A DNA stretch of 64,000 nt from CBDFMR01 sp965249765 (GCA_965249765.1 CBDFMR010000003.1:124001-188000), one strand, 5' to 3'; shown: positions 7,861 to 16,683, counted from the first letter of the stretch. Notes: a model not told the origin generated them from the letters alone. Program-made: numbers and translations.

Positions 7861-9741
7861 GTGTCTGTTAGAAAATAAGATTTCATACATCTAAGCAAAT
7901 GATAATCAAATGAATAGGGAATAATTTTTCACATAAAATAGCTTGAATAATTTTGATTATCTTGATATATATTCATATATTAGCTATATAAATTATTGGT
8001 TATCAATACATAGAACTATTTCCTTTCTATTAGGTTCGATAAGAAAAAATTATTTCACATATATGCGCCCAAGATTCAACAATCGTTTTCCTTTATTTCA
8101 ATCGCGTATTGAGCAGGTTGAGATTTCTTCCAAGTATCGAGATGGCTTGCCTAAGTTATTACGTGGTATTCAATATTTGTATACTAACAAGCCATTGCTC
8201 AATCGTGTCATGGACACTTTGGACCAGAAAATTAATGTGAGTAAAAACCATACTGGACGTAAAGGAATGAGCTTGTGGGAAATATTTGTAATGGCTCAAA
8301 TCTGACATGGAGCCAATTTTAGTTATGATCGTATCCATTTCATAGTCAATAGTGATGATAAGATACGAGGCATACTGGGCGTTTCAACATCTAAATATGG
8401 GCTGGATGAGTCTTCGTGGTATGACTATCAAAATATCTACGACAATGTAACCTTATTAGATGATGAAACGATCATAAAAATAAATACGATTATCGTTGAG
8501 ATGGGACATGGGGTGTTTAAAAAAAAAAGAAACGGAAGCTTTACGTATAAAGGTTGACACCTTTGTTGTTGAAAGTAATGTACATTTTCCAACAGACTAC
8601 AATCTATTGTGGGATAGCGGTAGAAAGTGCTTGGATGTGATGAAGTATTTTCAAAATAAATATCCGCAAGTGAGTTGGAGAAAGCATAAAAATTGGTAGG
8701 GCAAATTAAAAAGGGGAATGCGCCAATTGGGAAAGGTCAGCAAAAGTGGAGGCAACAATAAAGAGGAACGGCTAAAAAAGGCGACCGAAGAATATTTAAA
8801 AACAGCAAACAAGCTAAAAGCCAAGCTGCAACAGAGTAAGGATGGTCTACCAATAGAAAACATGACCGACCTAGCCAAGTCCATAGAGTTAGAATATTAT
8901 ATCGCCATGGTCGAAAAGCATATAGACTTGGTAGATCGTCGATTGTTGCAGGGAGAAACAATCCCAAATGAGGAAAAGATATATTCGATTTTCGAAACCT
9001 ATACCGATTTTATCAAAAAGGGTAAATCACGACCGAATGTAGAACTGGGCAAAAAACTAAGCGTGAGCACAGATCAGTTTGGTCTTATCCTTCATCACAA
9101 AGTATGGGATCATGTGGCAGACAGCTCGATGAGCATTGAAATCGCAAGTGACCTATTAGAGGCAGGATATGCAATGAAAAGCTTATCCTTTGATAAAGGT
9201 TTTTGGAGTCCCAAAGACAAGGAATTACTCGATCTATATATCCCGCTAGTAGTCATGCCCAAACGCGGCAAACGGACAAAAGAACAACAAAGCATCGAAT
9301 CAGGTAAAGAATATAAAAAACTCAAAAATGAACACCAGGCTGTTGAGTCAAACATCAATGAACTCGAAAACAGAAGTCTTGATCGGTGTCCAGATCGAGG
9401 CAAGAAAAACTTCAACCGTTATTGTGCCATGGGTGTTTGTGCATACAATCTTCATAAAATTGGTACACAAATAATGAAGCAAAAATTGGCACTAGAAAAA
9501 AAATCAAGGAAAAGGGCTTGCATAAAGCAGCCTAAGCCCTCAAAAAAAATCATTTCTACCAAAGCCATGGCACACATATGTCCAGTATCAAGTAATTGCT
9601 TCAAAAATCGTAATTTGTTAACCAATTTTGACGCGGATAAACAGAAAAATTATAATTCATTGTAACATCATAGAGAAAAAATCCAAAATTATTTTGAGTA
9701 AATTTTTTGTGCCCAAAACTGGGTAGTTTTCTTAGAGACAC
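7861..9741 (+). mobile_element. ISNCY-type insertion sequence, decayed, about 1.9 kb
   Basis: The left end GTGTCTGTTAGAAAA at 7861 and the right end (reverse complement GTGTCTCTAAGAAAA, ending at 9741) form an imperfect inverted repeat. The left end falls exactly where susD homology stops. Inside lies one broken transposase gene. I saw no convincing target duplication. Confidence 0.75.
8063..9665 (+). pseudogene. ISNCY-family transposase, inactivated
   Basis: The likely start is the ATG at 8063 (MRPRFNNRFPLFQSRIEQ). The coding sequence is broken three times. An in-frame TGA lies at 8303, probably from a CGA arginine codon (AQI*HGANFSYDRIH). There is a frameshift in the A-rich run near 8521-8530. 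An in-frame TAG lies at 8697 (NW*GKLKRG). Across the breaks the sequence keeps family-like stretches such as VDTFVVESNVHFPTDYNLLW and VELGKKLSVSTDQFGLILHH, and further on SFDKGFWSPKD. These resemble the ISDol1-type transposases of the ISNCY group as I recall them. The total of about 530 codons would be near full length. The gene is dead, and the number of lesions suggests an old insertion. Confidence 0.8.
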
Positions 9742-9785
9742 TAATTAATCTCCTTAGATTAAGAATTTAGAATCATGATAAGAAA

Positions 9786-9816
9786 AGGTCATCACACAGT
9801 GTGATGACCTTTTTTT
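9786..9816. terminator. strong intrinsic terminator between the IS island and xerD
   Basis: An 11-bp perfect stem (AGGTCATCACA / TGTGATGACCT) with a 3-nt loop is followed by seven T on the plus strand. It probably ended the original transcription unit left of xerD. A run of A on its other side could let it work in both directions. Confidence 0.88.
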
Positions 9817-9880
9817 GTCTGATAATTAGGTAAAGGATAATCTAGGTGGTCATATACTTATATATAACAATAATATGTAA

Positions 9881-9888
9881 TATATTTG
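9881..9888 (+). promoter_or_regulatory. candidate Bacteroidota -7 element before xerD
   Basis: TATATTTG fits the Bacteroidota -7 consensus TAnnTTTG exactly. It lies only 3 bp before the ATG at 9892, so a transcript started here would have almost no leader. No convincing -33 TTG is seen at the right distance, so this is a weak call. Confidence 0.3.
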
Positions 9889-9891
9889 TGG

Positions 9892-10794
9892 ATGACCCTC
9901 AGCGAATGGATCACATCCTTTGTATCTTATATTAAATATGAGAAGAGATATTCCTCTCATACGGTAGAAGCATATGAGTCTGACTTACTGCAGTTATGTT
10001 CGTTTCTTAGTACTAGTTATGATCTCGATGAGGTGTGCAAGGTGAGTCACGTACATATTCGCACATGGATGGTACATATGATGAATGAGGGAGTTGCCTC
10101 ACGTAGTATCCTTAGAAAGACCTCATCACTACGATCCTTTTTCAATTATCTTAAGAAGAAAAATTGTGTCGATATTAATCCAATGTCCAAGATAATACCA
10201 CCAAAGGTGGGAAAGAGGCTACCGGAATATATCGAAGAAGACAAGTTGGCTTCATTGTTGGCGCCTGGGCTGACAAAGGTTGATAGTTTTGAAGGAGTGA
10301 GAGATCTCCTTATCATTGAACTCCTATACATGACGGGTCTTCGTAGGTCAGAGCTGATCAATCTCAAGTTGACTGATATAGACATGTCAGCACAGAGAGT
10401 AAGAGTGATAGGTAAGGGAAACAAAGAAAGGATCATTCCATTAAGCGCAGATATCATCTCCGGGATAACAAACTATATGTTCTTTCGGGAGAAGCTAGAG
10501 GATATTGTTGGAAGCGATTTCCTTTTCATATCGGAAAAAGGAGACAAGCTTTATCCCAAAAAAGTATACCTCATAGTGAAAAAATACTTGTCCCTCGTTA
10601 CTACCCAGGACAAGAGGAGTCCTCACGTTTTGAGACATTCATTCGCTACTCACCTTGCTAATAACGGAGCTGATCTCAATGCAATAAAAGAATTACTTGG
10701 CCATGCGAGTCTTGCAGCGACACAGATTTATACGCATAACAATATAGAGCGGCTCAAGGAGGTTTATAAGACAGCTCATCCTAAAGCTAAATAA
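9892..10794 (+). CDS. xerD: tyrosine recombinase XerD-like
   Basis: A 300-residue site-specific tyrosine recombinase, expected to resolve chromosome dimers at dif near division. The N-terminal SAM-like core-binding domain (about residues 1-90) contains YEKRYSSHTVEAYESDL. The catalytic domain carries the expected residues: Arg in TGLRRSELINL (about 155), Lys in VIGKGNKERIIPL, the H-x-x-R box HVLRHSFATHL, the second His in LLGHASLAAT and the nucleophile Tyr in QIYTH. I chose the ATG at 9892; a TTG two codons upstream is also in frame. In many Bacteroidota this gene precedes hpf and the tRNA/tuf block, as here. Whether it should be called XerC or XerD cannot be settled from sequence alone. Confidence 0.92.
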   Translation: MTLSEWITSFVSYIKYEKRYSSHTVEAYESDLLQLCSFLSTSYDLDEVCKVSHVHIRTWMVHMMNEGVASRSILRKTSSLRSFFNYLKKKNCVDINPMSKIIPPKVGKRLPEYIEEDKLASLLAPGLTKVDSFEGVRDLLIIELLYMTGLRRSELINLKLTDIDMSAQRVRVIGKGNKERIIPLSADIISGITNYMFFREKLEDIVGSDFLFISEKGDKLYPKKVYLIVKKYLSLVTTQDKRSPHVLRHSFATHLANNGADLNAIKELLGHASLAATQIYTHNNIERLKEVYKTAHPKAK

Positions 10795-10842
10795 CACTTG
10801 ATTATTGATAGAAAACTTCTTATCTTTTTCCTGAAATAAAAA

Positions 10843-11166
10843 ATGAAGCAGATGGATATGACAATTCAAAGTGTGCATTTCAAAGCCGATCAAAAACTTC
10901 TCGACTATTTGGAAGAACGATTACACAAACTAGAGAAGTACTCACCAAAAATAGGGGAGTTGTCCGTTTTTCTCAAGTTGGAGCCCGGAGGTAGCGTCAA
11001 AGACAAGATTGTAGAATTGAAGGCAAATATTCCAGGTCAGGTACTTGTATCACATGGAACAAGCAAGACCTTTGAAGTGGCTTGTAATGAAGCAGCCATC
11101 AACCTTAAAAAGCAGATTGAACGCAAAAAAACCAAGTGGAAGAAATATCGCCGCTCTGAGGCCTGA
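10843..11166 (+). CDS. hpf: ribosome hibernation promoting factor / RaiA
   Basis: A protein of up to 107 residues of the short HPF/RaiA family, which binds the 30S decoding centre and silences ribosomes in stationary phase. TIQSVHFKADQKLLDYLEERL at the start matches the first strand and helix of the family. The basic C-terminal helix (LKKQIERKKTKWKKYRR) also fits. There is no long-form C-terminal dimerisation domain. Three in-frame ATGs are possible (10843, 10852, 10858). Alignment to the family would favour 10852 or 10858, which removes the KQM extension. It sits 48 bp downstream of xerD and just before the tRNA cluster. Confidence 0.93.
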   Translation: MKQMDMTIQSVHFKADQKLLDYLEERLHKLEKYSPKIGELSVFLKLEPGGSVKDKIVELKANIPGQVLVSHGTSKTFEVACNEAAINLKKQIERKKTKWKKYRRSEA

Positions 11167-11215
11167 TACCCATATAAAAAAAGAAGTCTAACCTTTATAT
11201 TTCCTGAAAAAAGTC

Positions 11216-11223
11216 TATTTTTG
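11216..11223 (+). promoter_or_regulatory. candidate -7 element of the tRNA-tuf transcription unit
   Basis: TATTTTTG matches TAnnTTTG and lies about 50 bp upstream of the first tRNA. This would place a start site near 11228. The -33 region is weak, so the call is tentative. Confidence 0.35.
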
Positions 11224-11273
11224 CATTCTCTTTTGAGAAAGCATCAAAGGAATTGCTGCATATTTGTGGTTTT

Positions 11274-11347
11274 GCCAGTGTAGCTCAGTTGGCCAGAGCA
11301 GCTGATTTGTAATCAGCATGTCGGGGGTTCGAATCCCTCCACTGGCT
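11274..11347 (+). tRNA. tRNA-Thr (TGT)
   Basis: Acceptor GCCAGTG pairs with CACTGGC, with discriminator T. The anticodon stem GCTGA/TCAGC encloses TTTGTAA, giving anticodon TGT. The T-arm has GGTTCGAATCC. CCA is not encoded. It is the first of four clustered tRNAs. Confidence 0.97.
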
Positions 11348-11484
11348 CTCAAAACTTAGTAGTGCGCAGGATTGACATGTGAGTATGATTGCAGATTTTG
11401 AGCAAAATTGACATTAATAAATAGAGTAGAGAATATTAACTTTAAAGCTAGCTTCAAAGTTGATTAGTAGACACTCAGACTCAT

Positions 11485-11502
11485 TCCCGATAAATATCGG
11501 GA
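11485..11502. repeat. inter-tRNA hairpin 1
   Basis: TCCCGAT-aaat-ATCGGGA is a 7-bp stem with a 4-nt loop, 13 bp upstream of tRNA-Tyr. It is embedded in a context (CAGACTCAT before, ACACACC after) that recurs before the tRNA-Gly and tRNA-Thr(GGT) genes. Confidence 0.8.
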
Positions 11503-11515
11503 CACACCTATTTTT

Positions 11516-11598
11516 GGGGGTGCGCCGGAGTTGGAGAGCCGGGCCAGACTGTAAATCTGGTGTCTATGACTGAATAGGTTCGATTCCTATCACCCCCA
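11516..11598 (+). tRNA. tRNA-Tyr (GTA)
   Basis: Acceptor GGGGGTG pairs with CACCCCC, with discriminator A. The anticodon arm CCAGA-ctGTAaa-TCTGG gives GTA. The long variable arm makes it a class II tRNA, as expected for bacterial tRNA-Tyr. The T-arm has GGTTCGATTCC. Confidence 0.96.
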
Positions 11599-11670
11599 CA
11601 ACTAACTTAATTGTAGTTGTGGGTTGAGTTAGAGTGGATAAGTTGTGAAGAACAATTTTTTAATCACACT

Positions 11671-11686
11671 TCCGATGATTATCGGA
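11671..11686. repeat. inter-tRNA hairpin 2
   Basis: TCCGAT-gatt-ATCGGA is a 6-bp stem, 14 bp upstream of tRNA-Gly, followed by GCACACTCATTTT. It is related to the hairpins before tRNA-Tyr and tRNA-Thr(GGT). Confidence 0.75.
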
Positions 11687-11700
11687 GCACACTCATTTTC

Positions 11701-11773
11701 GCGGAAGTAGCTCAGTTGGTAGAGCATCAGCCTTCCAAGCTGAGGGTCGCGGGTTCGAGTCTCGTCTTCCGCT
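11701..11773 (+). tRNA. tRNA-Gly (TCC)
   Basis: Acceptor GCGGAAG pairs with CTTCCGC, with discriminator T. The anticodon loop CTTCCAA gives TCC. The D-arm AGCTCAGTTGGTAGAGC and T-arm GGGTTCGAGTC are canonical. Confidence 0.97.
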
Positions 11774-11820
11774 CAAAGAAAAAATTGCTAAAGAGCAATT
11801 TGTATTATTATCAGACTCAC

Positions 11821-11838
11821 TCCCGATAATTGTCGGGA
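11821..11838. repeat. inter-tRNA hairpin 3
   Basis: TCCCGAT-aatt-GTCGGGA is a 7-bp stem with one G-T pair, 20 bp upstream of tRNA-Thr(GGT). It is preceded by CAGACTCAC and followed by GGCTCACACC, so it shares flanks with the first hairpin. Confidence 0.78.
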
Positions 11839-11858
11839 AAGGCTCACACCCAATTATT

Positions 11859-11930
<72 letters not shown>

Positions 11931-12022
11931 CAACAAAGTCAATTGAAGTAGATAGTGATATGACAATTGGAAAAAATTTAAGATTTTAATTACATAAATA
12001 ACAAACAGTAAATAGTTTATCG

Positions 12023-13219
12023 ATGGCTAAAGAAACTTTTCAGAGGAACAAACCCCACGTAAACATCGGAACAATCGGTCACGTGGATCACGGAAAAACT
12101 ACGTTGACAGCGGCAATTACCTATGTATTGTCTAAGGACGGTCTTGCGGAACATGCTGATTACGCTTCAATTGATGCGGCTCCTGAAGAAAAAGAAAGAG
12201 GTATTACCATTAATACCGCTCACGTTGAATATGAAACTATTAATAGGCATTATGCTCACGTAGATTGTCCTGGTCACGCGGATTACGTAAAGAACATGGT
12301 TACAGGAGCCGCTCAGATGGACGGTGCTATTCTTGTTGTAGCTGCTACTGATGGTCCTATGCCACAGACTAGAGAACATATACTTCTTGCTAAGCAAGTA
12401 GGTGTTCCTAAAATTGTTGTCTTCATGAACAAAGTAGACCTTGTTGATGATGAAGAGATGATCGAGCTGGTAGAGATGGAAGTAAGAGAGTTGTTGAGTT
12501 CTTATGATTTTGATGGTGACAACTCTTCAGTGATAGCTGGTTCTGCTCTGAAAGCGCTTGAGGGCGATGCGGATGCTACAGCTAAAATCAAAGATTTGAT
12601 GTCGGCAGTGGATTCGGAGATTCCTGAGCCTGTAAGAGATGTCGATAAGCCTTTCTTAATGCCTATCGAGGATGTATTCTCTATTACAGGTAGAGGTACT
12701 GTTGCTACTGGTAGAATAGAAAGAGGTGTAATTAATACTGGCGATGCTGTAGAGATTGTAGGTATGATGAAGGCTGAAGACAAACCATTGACTTCTACTG
12801 TTACTGGAGTAGAGATGTTTAGAAAGATACTAGAAAGAGGAGAAGCAGGTGATAATGCAGGTATCCTGTTGAGAGGTATAGAGAAAACGGACATTAAGAG
12901 AGGTATGGTTATCGTGAAGCCTGGATCTGTAACACCACATTTAAAGTTTAATTGTGAAGTTTACGTTCTTGGAAAAGATGAAGGTGGTAGACATACTCCT
13001 TTTTTCAACGGTTACCGTCCACAGTTTTACTTCCGTACAACTGATGTAACTGGTGATTGTAAACTTCCTGATGGAGTAGAGATGGTGATGCCTGGTGATA
13101 ATGTGACTATGGAAGTTAGCTTGATCAATCCTATCGCAATGGAGAAAGGTCTCCGTTTTGCGATTAGAGAAGGTGGGCGGACAGTAGGTGCCGGACAGGT
13201 TACCGAGATATTGGAATAA
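12023..13219 (+). CDS. tuf: translation elongation factor Tu
   Basis: A 398-residue GTPase that delivers aminoacyl-tRNA to the ribosomal A site. G1 is GHVDHGKT (residues 19-26), the switch I region contains KERGITI, G3 is DCPGHADY, G4 is NKVD and G5 is SALKAL. Domains 2 and 3 follow, with the conserved GRGTVATGRIERG and a C-terminal GGRTVGAGQVTEI. Length is normal. It lies in the tRNA-tuf-tRNA-Trp-secE block and ends in a strong hairpin terminator. Confidence 0.98.
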   Translation: MAKETFQRNKPHVNIGTIGHVDHGKTTLTAAITYVLSKDGLAEHADYASIDAAPEEKERGITINTAHVEYETINRHYAHVDCPGHADYVKNMVTGAAQMDGAILVVAATDGPMPQTREHILLAKQVGVPKIVVFMNKVDLVDDEEMIELVEMEVRELLSSYDFDGDNSSVIAGSALKALEGDADATAKIKDLMSAVDSEIPEPVRDVDKPFLMPIEDVFSITGRGTVATGRIERGVINTGDAVEIVGMMKAEDKPLTSTVTGVEMFRKILERGEAGDNAGILLRGIEKTDIKRGMVIVKPGSVTPHLKFNCEVYVLGKDEGGRHTPFFNGYRPQFYFRTTDVTGDCKLPDGVEMVMPGDNVTMEVSLINPIAMEKGLRFAIREGGRTVGAGQVTEILE

Positions 13220-13257
13220 TACGTAGAAGTACGTTTTATATAATAAATGTAGAGATG

Positions 13258-13288
13258 AATTAAGCATCCTTTGGATGCTTAATTTTTC
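13258..13288 (+). terminator. intrinsic terminator after tuf
   Basis: A 12-bp stem (AATTAAGCATCC / GGATGCTTAATT) with a TTT loop is followed by further T. It separates tuf from tRNA-Trp and the secE-nusG-rpl-rpo operon. Confidence 0.9.
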
Positions 13289-13356
13289 TCGTTTTGAAAG
13301 GTTTTACTTATCGCTTTATATCACGGAGAGTAGTGAGGAGTGATTTTGAAGAATAC

Positions 13357-13429
<73 letters not shown>

Positions 13430-13580
13430 CAACTTTGTGTTTTGGATATGGTTGTATTAAAGCAAATAAGTAAATAGAATATTCAAGAATGAAATGTACT
13501 GAAAATAATCTTGCAGAGATTGCAACGATGTATTTGATGGTAGTTTCATCGGACATGGATATGACTATTAAAATTAACAG

Positions 13581-13778
13581 ATGAATGATATAGTTCTTTA
13601 CATCAAGGAGAGTTACAACGAACTGATCCATAAAGTAACTTGGCCCAGTATGCCTGAGTTACTGGCGAGTACTAGATTGGTCTTAGTAGCTTCTGTTCTT
13701 ATTGCTCTGGTAATATTTATTATGGATTCTGTCTCCAATGGACTGACATCTACCATTTATGACATGTTTGGCAATTGA
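13581..13778 (+). CDS. secE: preprotein translocase subunit SecE
   Basis: A 65-residue single-span SecE. Together with SecY and SecG it forms the inner-membrane protein channel. The N-terminal amphipathic helix holds YIKESYNELIHKVTWPS, the universal KVTWP motif. One transmembrane helix follows (about residues 32-53). This is the short form typical of Bacteroidota. Its TGA overlaps the nusG ATG by one base (TGATG). Confidence 0.95.
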   Translation: MNDIVLYIKESYNELIHKVTWPSMPELLASTRLVLVASVLIALVIFIMDSVSNGLTSTIYDMFGN

Positions 13779-14335
13779 TGATGGAGAAATCAGATGAAAA
13801 AAAATGGTATTCACTGAGAGTGATCAGTGGAAAAGAAAAGAAGATCAAGGAGAGGATAGAACTTGAGATTCAGAGGAAAAAGTGGTCAGAGAGTATCACT
13901 TCTATTCTTGTTCCTTCAGAGAAAGTGTATAAGATCAGAGGAGGAAAGAAAGTGATCATGGAAAGGAATATTCTTCCGGGATATATCTTGGTAGAGGCAA
14001 TTCCGGCGAGATTTACTGGGGAGATGATACAGACGATTTCTAATATTCCGAATGTCATCCACTTTTTGGGTAGAAACCATCCGATTCCTATGCAGCAATC
14101 TGAGGCTAATAGAATGCTAGGTAAGGTAGATGAATCACAGGAAGTAGGTGAAGCAATGATAGAACCTTACCTCGTAGGAGAAACTATTAAGATCATTGAC
14201 GGACCCTTTAATGATTTTGTAGGTGATATCAAAGAGGTCAATGATGAAAAGAAGAAATTGAAAATCATCGTGAAGATATTTGGAAGAGGGACAGAGGTTG
14301 AGCTCAATTTTATGCAAGTAGAAAAACAGTCTTAA
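13778..14335 (+). CDS. nusG: transcription termination/antitermination protein NusG
   Basis: A protein of about 185 residues that binds RNA polymerase and couples it to ribosomes or Rho. The N-terminal NGN domain begins KWYSLRVISGKEKKIKERIE and includes ILPGYILVEA. The C-terminal KOW domain includes GETIKIIDGPFNDFVGDI and VKIFGRGTEVELNF. Start choice: a TTG at 13775 is in frame, but the ATG at 13778 gives the overlap with secE and is preferred; a second ATG follows directly. The ribosomal protein operon continues 22 bp downstream. Confidence 0.96.
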   Translation: MMEKSDEKKWYSLRVISGKEKKIKERIELEIQRKKWSESITSILVPSEKVYKIRGGKKVIMERNILPGYILVEAIPARFTGEMIQTISNIPNVIHFLGRNHPIPMQQSEANRMLGKVDESQEVGEAMIEPYLVGETIKIIDGPFNDFVGDIKEVNDEKKKLKIIVKIFGRGTEVELNFMQVEKQS

Positions 14336-14357
14336 ACATAATTAATAGAACGATATT

Positions 14358-14813
14358 ATGGCTAAAGAAGTAGGTGGTTTTATAAAACTTCAGGTAAGAG
14401 GTGGTGCTGCGAATCCTTCACCCCCGGTAGGTCCCGCTTTAGGTGCCAAAGGAGTGAATATCATGGAGTTTTGCAAGCGATTCAATGCCAAAACCCAAGA
14501 AAACGCAGGAAAAATACTACCAGTTGTAATCACTGTATTCAAGGATAAGTCTTTTGAGTTCATAATCAAGACTCCTCCGGCTGCAGTGCAATTGCTTGAA
14601 GCTGCTAAACTTAAGTCCGGCTCTGCAGAGTCTAATAGACTTAAAGTAGGTTCAGTGAGTTGGGATCAGGTGAAGGCAATTGCAGAAGACAAGATGCCAG
14701 ATCTCAATGCGTTTACGGTAGAATCAGGGATGAAGATGGTGGCAGGTACTGCAAGAAGTATGGGTATCACGATCAAAGGAAAGGCACCTTGGGAGGTGGC
14801 CGGTGCTGAGTAA
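14358..14813 (+). CDS. rplK: 50S ribosomal protein L11
   Basis: A 151-residue L11, part of the GTPase-associated centre on 23S rRNA. The N-terminal domain contains VRGGAANPSPPVGPALGAKG, the proline-rich universal motif. The C-terminal rRNA-binding domain contains FIIKTPPAAVQLLEAA and ends TARSMGITI, followed by a short C-terminal tail. Length and order (nusG-rplK-rplA) are standard. Confidence 0.98.
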   Translation: MAKEVGGFIKLQVRGGAANPSPPVGPALGAKGVNIMEFCKRFNAKTQENAGKILPVVITVFKDKSFEFIIKTPPAAVQLLEAAKLKSGSAESNRLKVGSVSWDQVKAIAEDKMPDLNAFTVESGMKMVAGTARSMGITIKGKAPWEVAGAE

Positions 14814-14881
14814 TAAAAAAAGTATTTTTTAAAGAGGGAGCTCCGATATTAACGGAATGATTGACCTCAAAAATTGACATA

Positions 14882-15571
14882 ATGGCAAAATTATCAAAGA
14901 AAAGAAAACTGGCTGAGGCTAAAGTAGATAGTGACAATCTCTATCCACTAAAAGAAGCCATGGGCTTGATTAAAGAAGTGAATACAACAAAGTTTGACGC
15001 TTCTGTAGATCTCCACATTAGATTGGGGATTGATCCTAGAAAAGCTGACCAAGCCCTTAGAGGTACGGTCACTCTTCCACACGGTACAGGAAAAACAAAA
15101 AGTGTCCTAGTACTATGTACTCCAGAATTTGAAGAAGAAGCTAAAGAGGCAGGTGCTGATTATGTGGGACTCACCGAGTACATTCAGAAAATCCAAGGAG
15201 GATGGACTGATGTAGACGTTATCGTAGCGACTCCTAATGTAATGGCTCAAGTAGGTAAGATAGGTAGAATCCTTGGTCCACGTGGATTGATGCCTAATCC
15301 CAAGACAGGAACAGTGACTCCTAAGGTAGGCGATGCCGTAAAGGATGTCAAGGGTGGAAAAATTGCTTTTAGATTAGACAAATTCGGAATCGTTCATTCA
15401 CCTGTCGGTCGTGTTTCCTTTTCACAGGAAAATCTTCATGAAAATGCGCATGAACTATTGACTCTTATCCTTAAGATGAAGCCTCACAGTGCCAAAGGTG
15501 AATACGTAAAGTCTATATCTGTTGCCTCTACAATGAGCCCAGGTATAAAGATTGATCCCAAATCCATTTAA
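14882..15571 (+). CDS. rplA: 50S ribosomal protein L1
   Basis: A 229-residue L1, which forms the mobile stalk near the E site and usually represses its own operon. I start at the ATG at 14882 (MAKLSKKRK). A TTG seven codons upstream would give an unconserved extension. Family features are FDASVDLHIRLGIDPRKADQ, the GPRGLMPNPKTGTV motif and the C-terminal TMSPGIKID. It lies 68 bp after rplK. Confidence 0.98.
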   Translation: MAKLSKKRKLAEAKVDSDNLYPLKEAMGLIKEVNTTKFDASVDLHIRLGIDPRKADQALRGTVTLPHGTGKTKSVLVLCTPEFEEEAKEAGADYVGLTEYIQKIQGGWTDVDVIVATPNVMAQVGKIGRILGPRGLMPNPKTGTVTPKVGDAVKDVKGGKIAFRLDKFGIVHSPVGRVSFSQENLHENAHELLTLILKMKPHSAKGEYVKSISVASTMSPGIKIDPKSI

Positions 15572-15595
15572 TAAGTTTCTCAAAAAGAAGTAGAT

Positions 15596-16123
15596 ATGAG
15601 AAAATCAGAAAAGTCAGTTATTATAGAACAGCTGAAAGATAAATTTAACGAAAATAAGTTTTTCTACTTTGCGGATTCTTCTGCTCTAACTGTGGGGCAG
15701 GTCAATAACCTGAGAAGGTTATGCTTTGAGAAGGGTGTTGAAATGAAGGTTGTCAAGAACACACTTGCATATAAGGCGCTAGAGCAGTCAGACGAGGATA
15801 AGAATTTTGGGCCTCTACTGGAGACGCTCAAAGGGCCTACAACAGTGTTGTACAGCGAAGCTGCCAATAACCCTGCTAAAGTAATTAAGGAATTCAGAAA
15901 GAAACATGAAAAGCCATTGATGAAGGCGGCATACATCGATTCTGATATTTTTATAGGTGACGAGCACGTAGACTCACTGGCTGCATTGAAGTCAAAAGAG
16001 GAGCTTATCGGAGATATTGTTCTTTTACTACAGTCACCTATCAAGAACTTGCTTTCTTCTCTCAATTCTGGAGAAGCTACAGTGGCCGGATTGGTCAAGG
16101 CGCTTCAGGAAAGAGGAGAGTAA
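15596..16123 (+). CDS. rplJ: 50S ribosomal protein L10
   Basis: A 175-residue L10, the base of the L7/L12 stalk. The N-terminal KSEKSVIIEQLKDKFNENK and the following LRRLCFEKGVEMKVVKNTLA match the rRNA-binding domain. The C-terminal helices that bind L12 dimers follow (SLLSSLNSGEATVAGLVKAL region). The gene starts 24 bp after rplA. Confidence 0.97.
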   Translation: MRKSEKSVIIEQLKDKFNENKFFYFADSSALTVGQVNNLRRLCFEKGVEMKVVKNTLAYKALEQSDEDKNFGPLLETLKGPTTVLYSEAANNPAKVIKEFRKKHEKPLMKAAYIDSDIFIGDEHVDSLAALKSKEELIGDIVLLLQSPIKNLLSSLNSGEATVAGLVKALQERGE

Positions 16124-16254
16124 TTTCTATTTGATCCCATCTAAATGTAGGTGAGATCTTGAGGAAGATCGATAATTAGATCTTCTCCATAACAAAGGCT
16201 TCCAAGCTTTTACGCTACTAAATAAATTTATTAATTTTTAAAAATTACCAAAAA

Positions 16255-16635
16255 ATGGCGGATTTAAAAGCTATCGCAGATCAACTCGTAAACCTCACTG
16301 TTAAGGATGTTAGCGAATTGGCCGATATTTTAAAAGATGAGTATGGTATCGAACCTGCCGCAGCAGCTGTTGCAATGGCAGCAGGACCTGCAGGTGGTGC
16401 CGGTGGAGATGCAGCAGAAGAGAAATCTGAATTTGACGTTTTCTTGAATTCTGCTGGAACAGCAAAATTAGCTGTTGTAAAAGAAGTTAAAAACTTGCTA
16501 GGAGTAGGACTGAAAGATGCTAAAGACCTTGTTGATGGTGCACCTCAAGCTATAAAAGAGGGTGTTGCTAAAGCCGAAGCTGAGTCTATTAAGGCTGCTT
16601 TGGAAGGTGCTGGTGCTGAAGTTGAATTGAAGTAA
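16255..16635 (+). CDS. rplL: 50S ribosomal protein L7/L12
   Basis: A 126-residue stalk protein that recruits translation factors. The N-terminal dimerisation helix pair is followed by an Ala/Gly-rich hinge (AAAVAMAAGPAGGAGGDAA) and the conserved C-terminal domain with KLAVVKEVKNLLGVGLKDAK and ending AGAEVELK. The 131-bp gap before it, after rplJ, is longer than its neighbours' gaps and may hold regulatory structure. Confidence 0.98.
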   Translation: MADLKAIADQLVNLTVKDVSELADILKDEYGIEPAAAAVAMAAGPAGGAGGDAAEEKSEFDVFLNSAGTAKLAVVKEVKNLLGVGLKDAKDLVDGAPQAIKEGVAKAEAESIKAALEGAGAEVELK

Positions 16636-16683
16636 CCTCATTCATACTTGGCAACCTACTCGAGTAATAAATAAAAATCGCTT

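Noticed and set aside
11617..11829. A 70-codon plus-strand frame reading EVAQLVEHQPSKLRVAGSSL.
   Set aside because: This is the translation of the tRNA-Gly gene itself, another common false protein.
11473..11858. Three regularly spaced palindromes considered as a CRISPR-like array.
   Set aside because: Only three diverged copies exist, separated by tRNA genes rather than spacers, and no cas genes are present.
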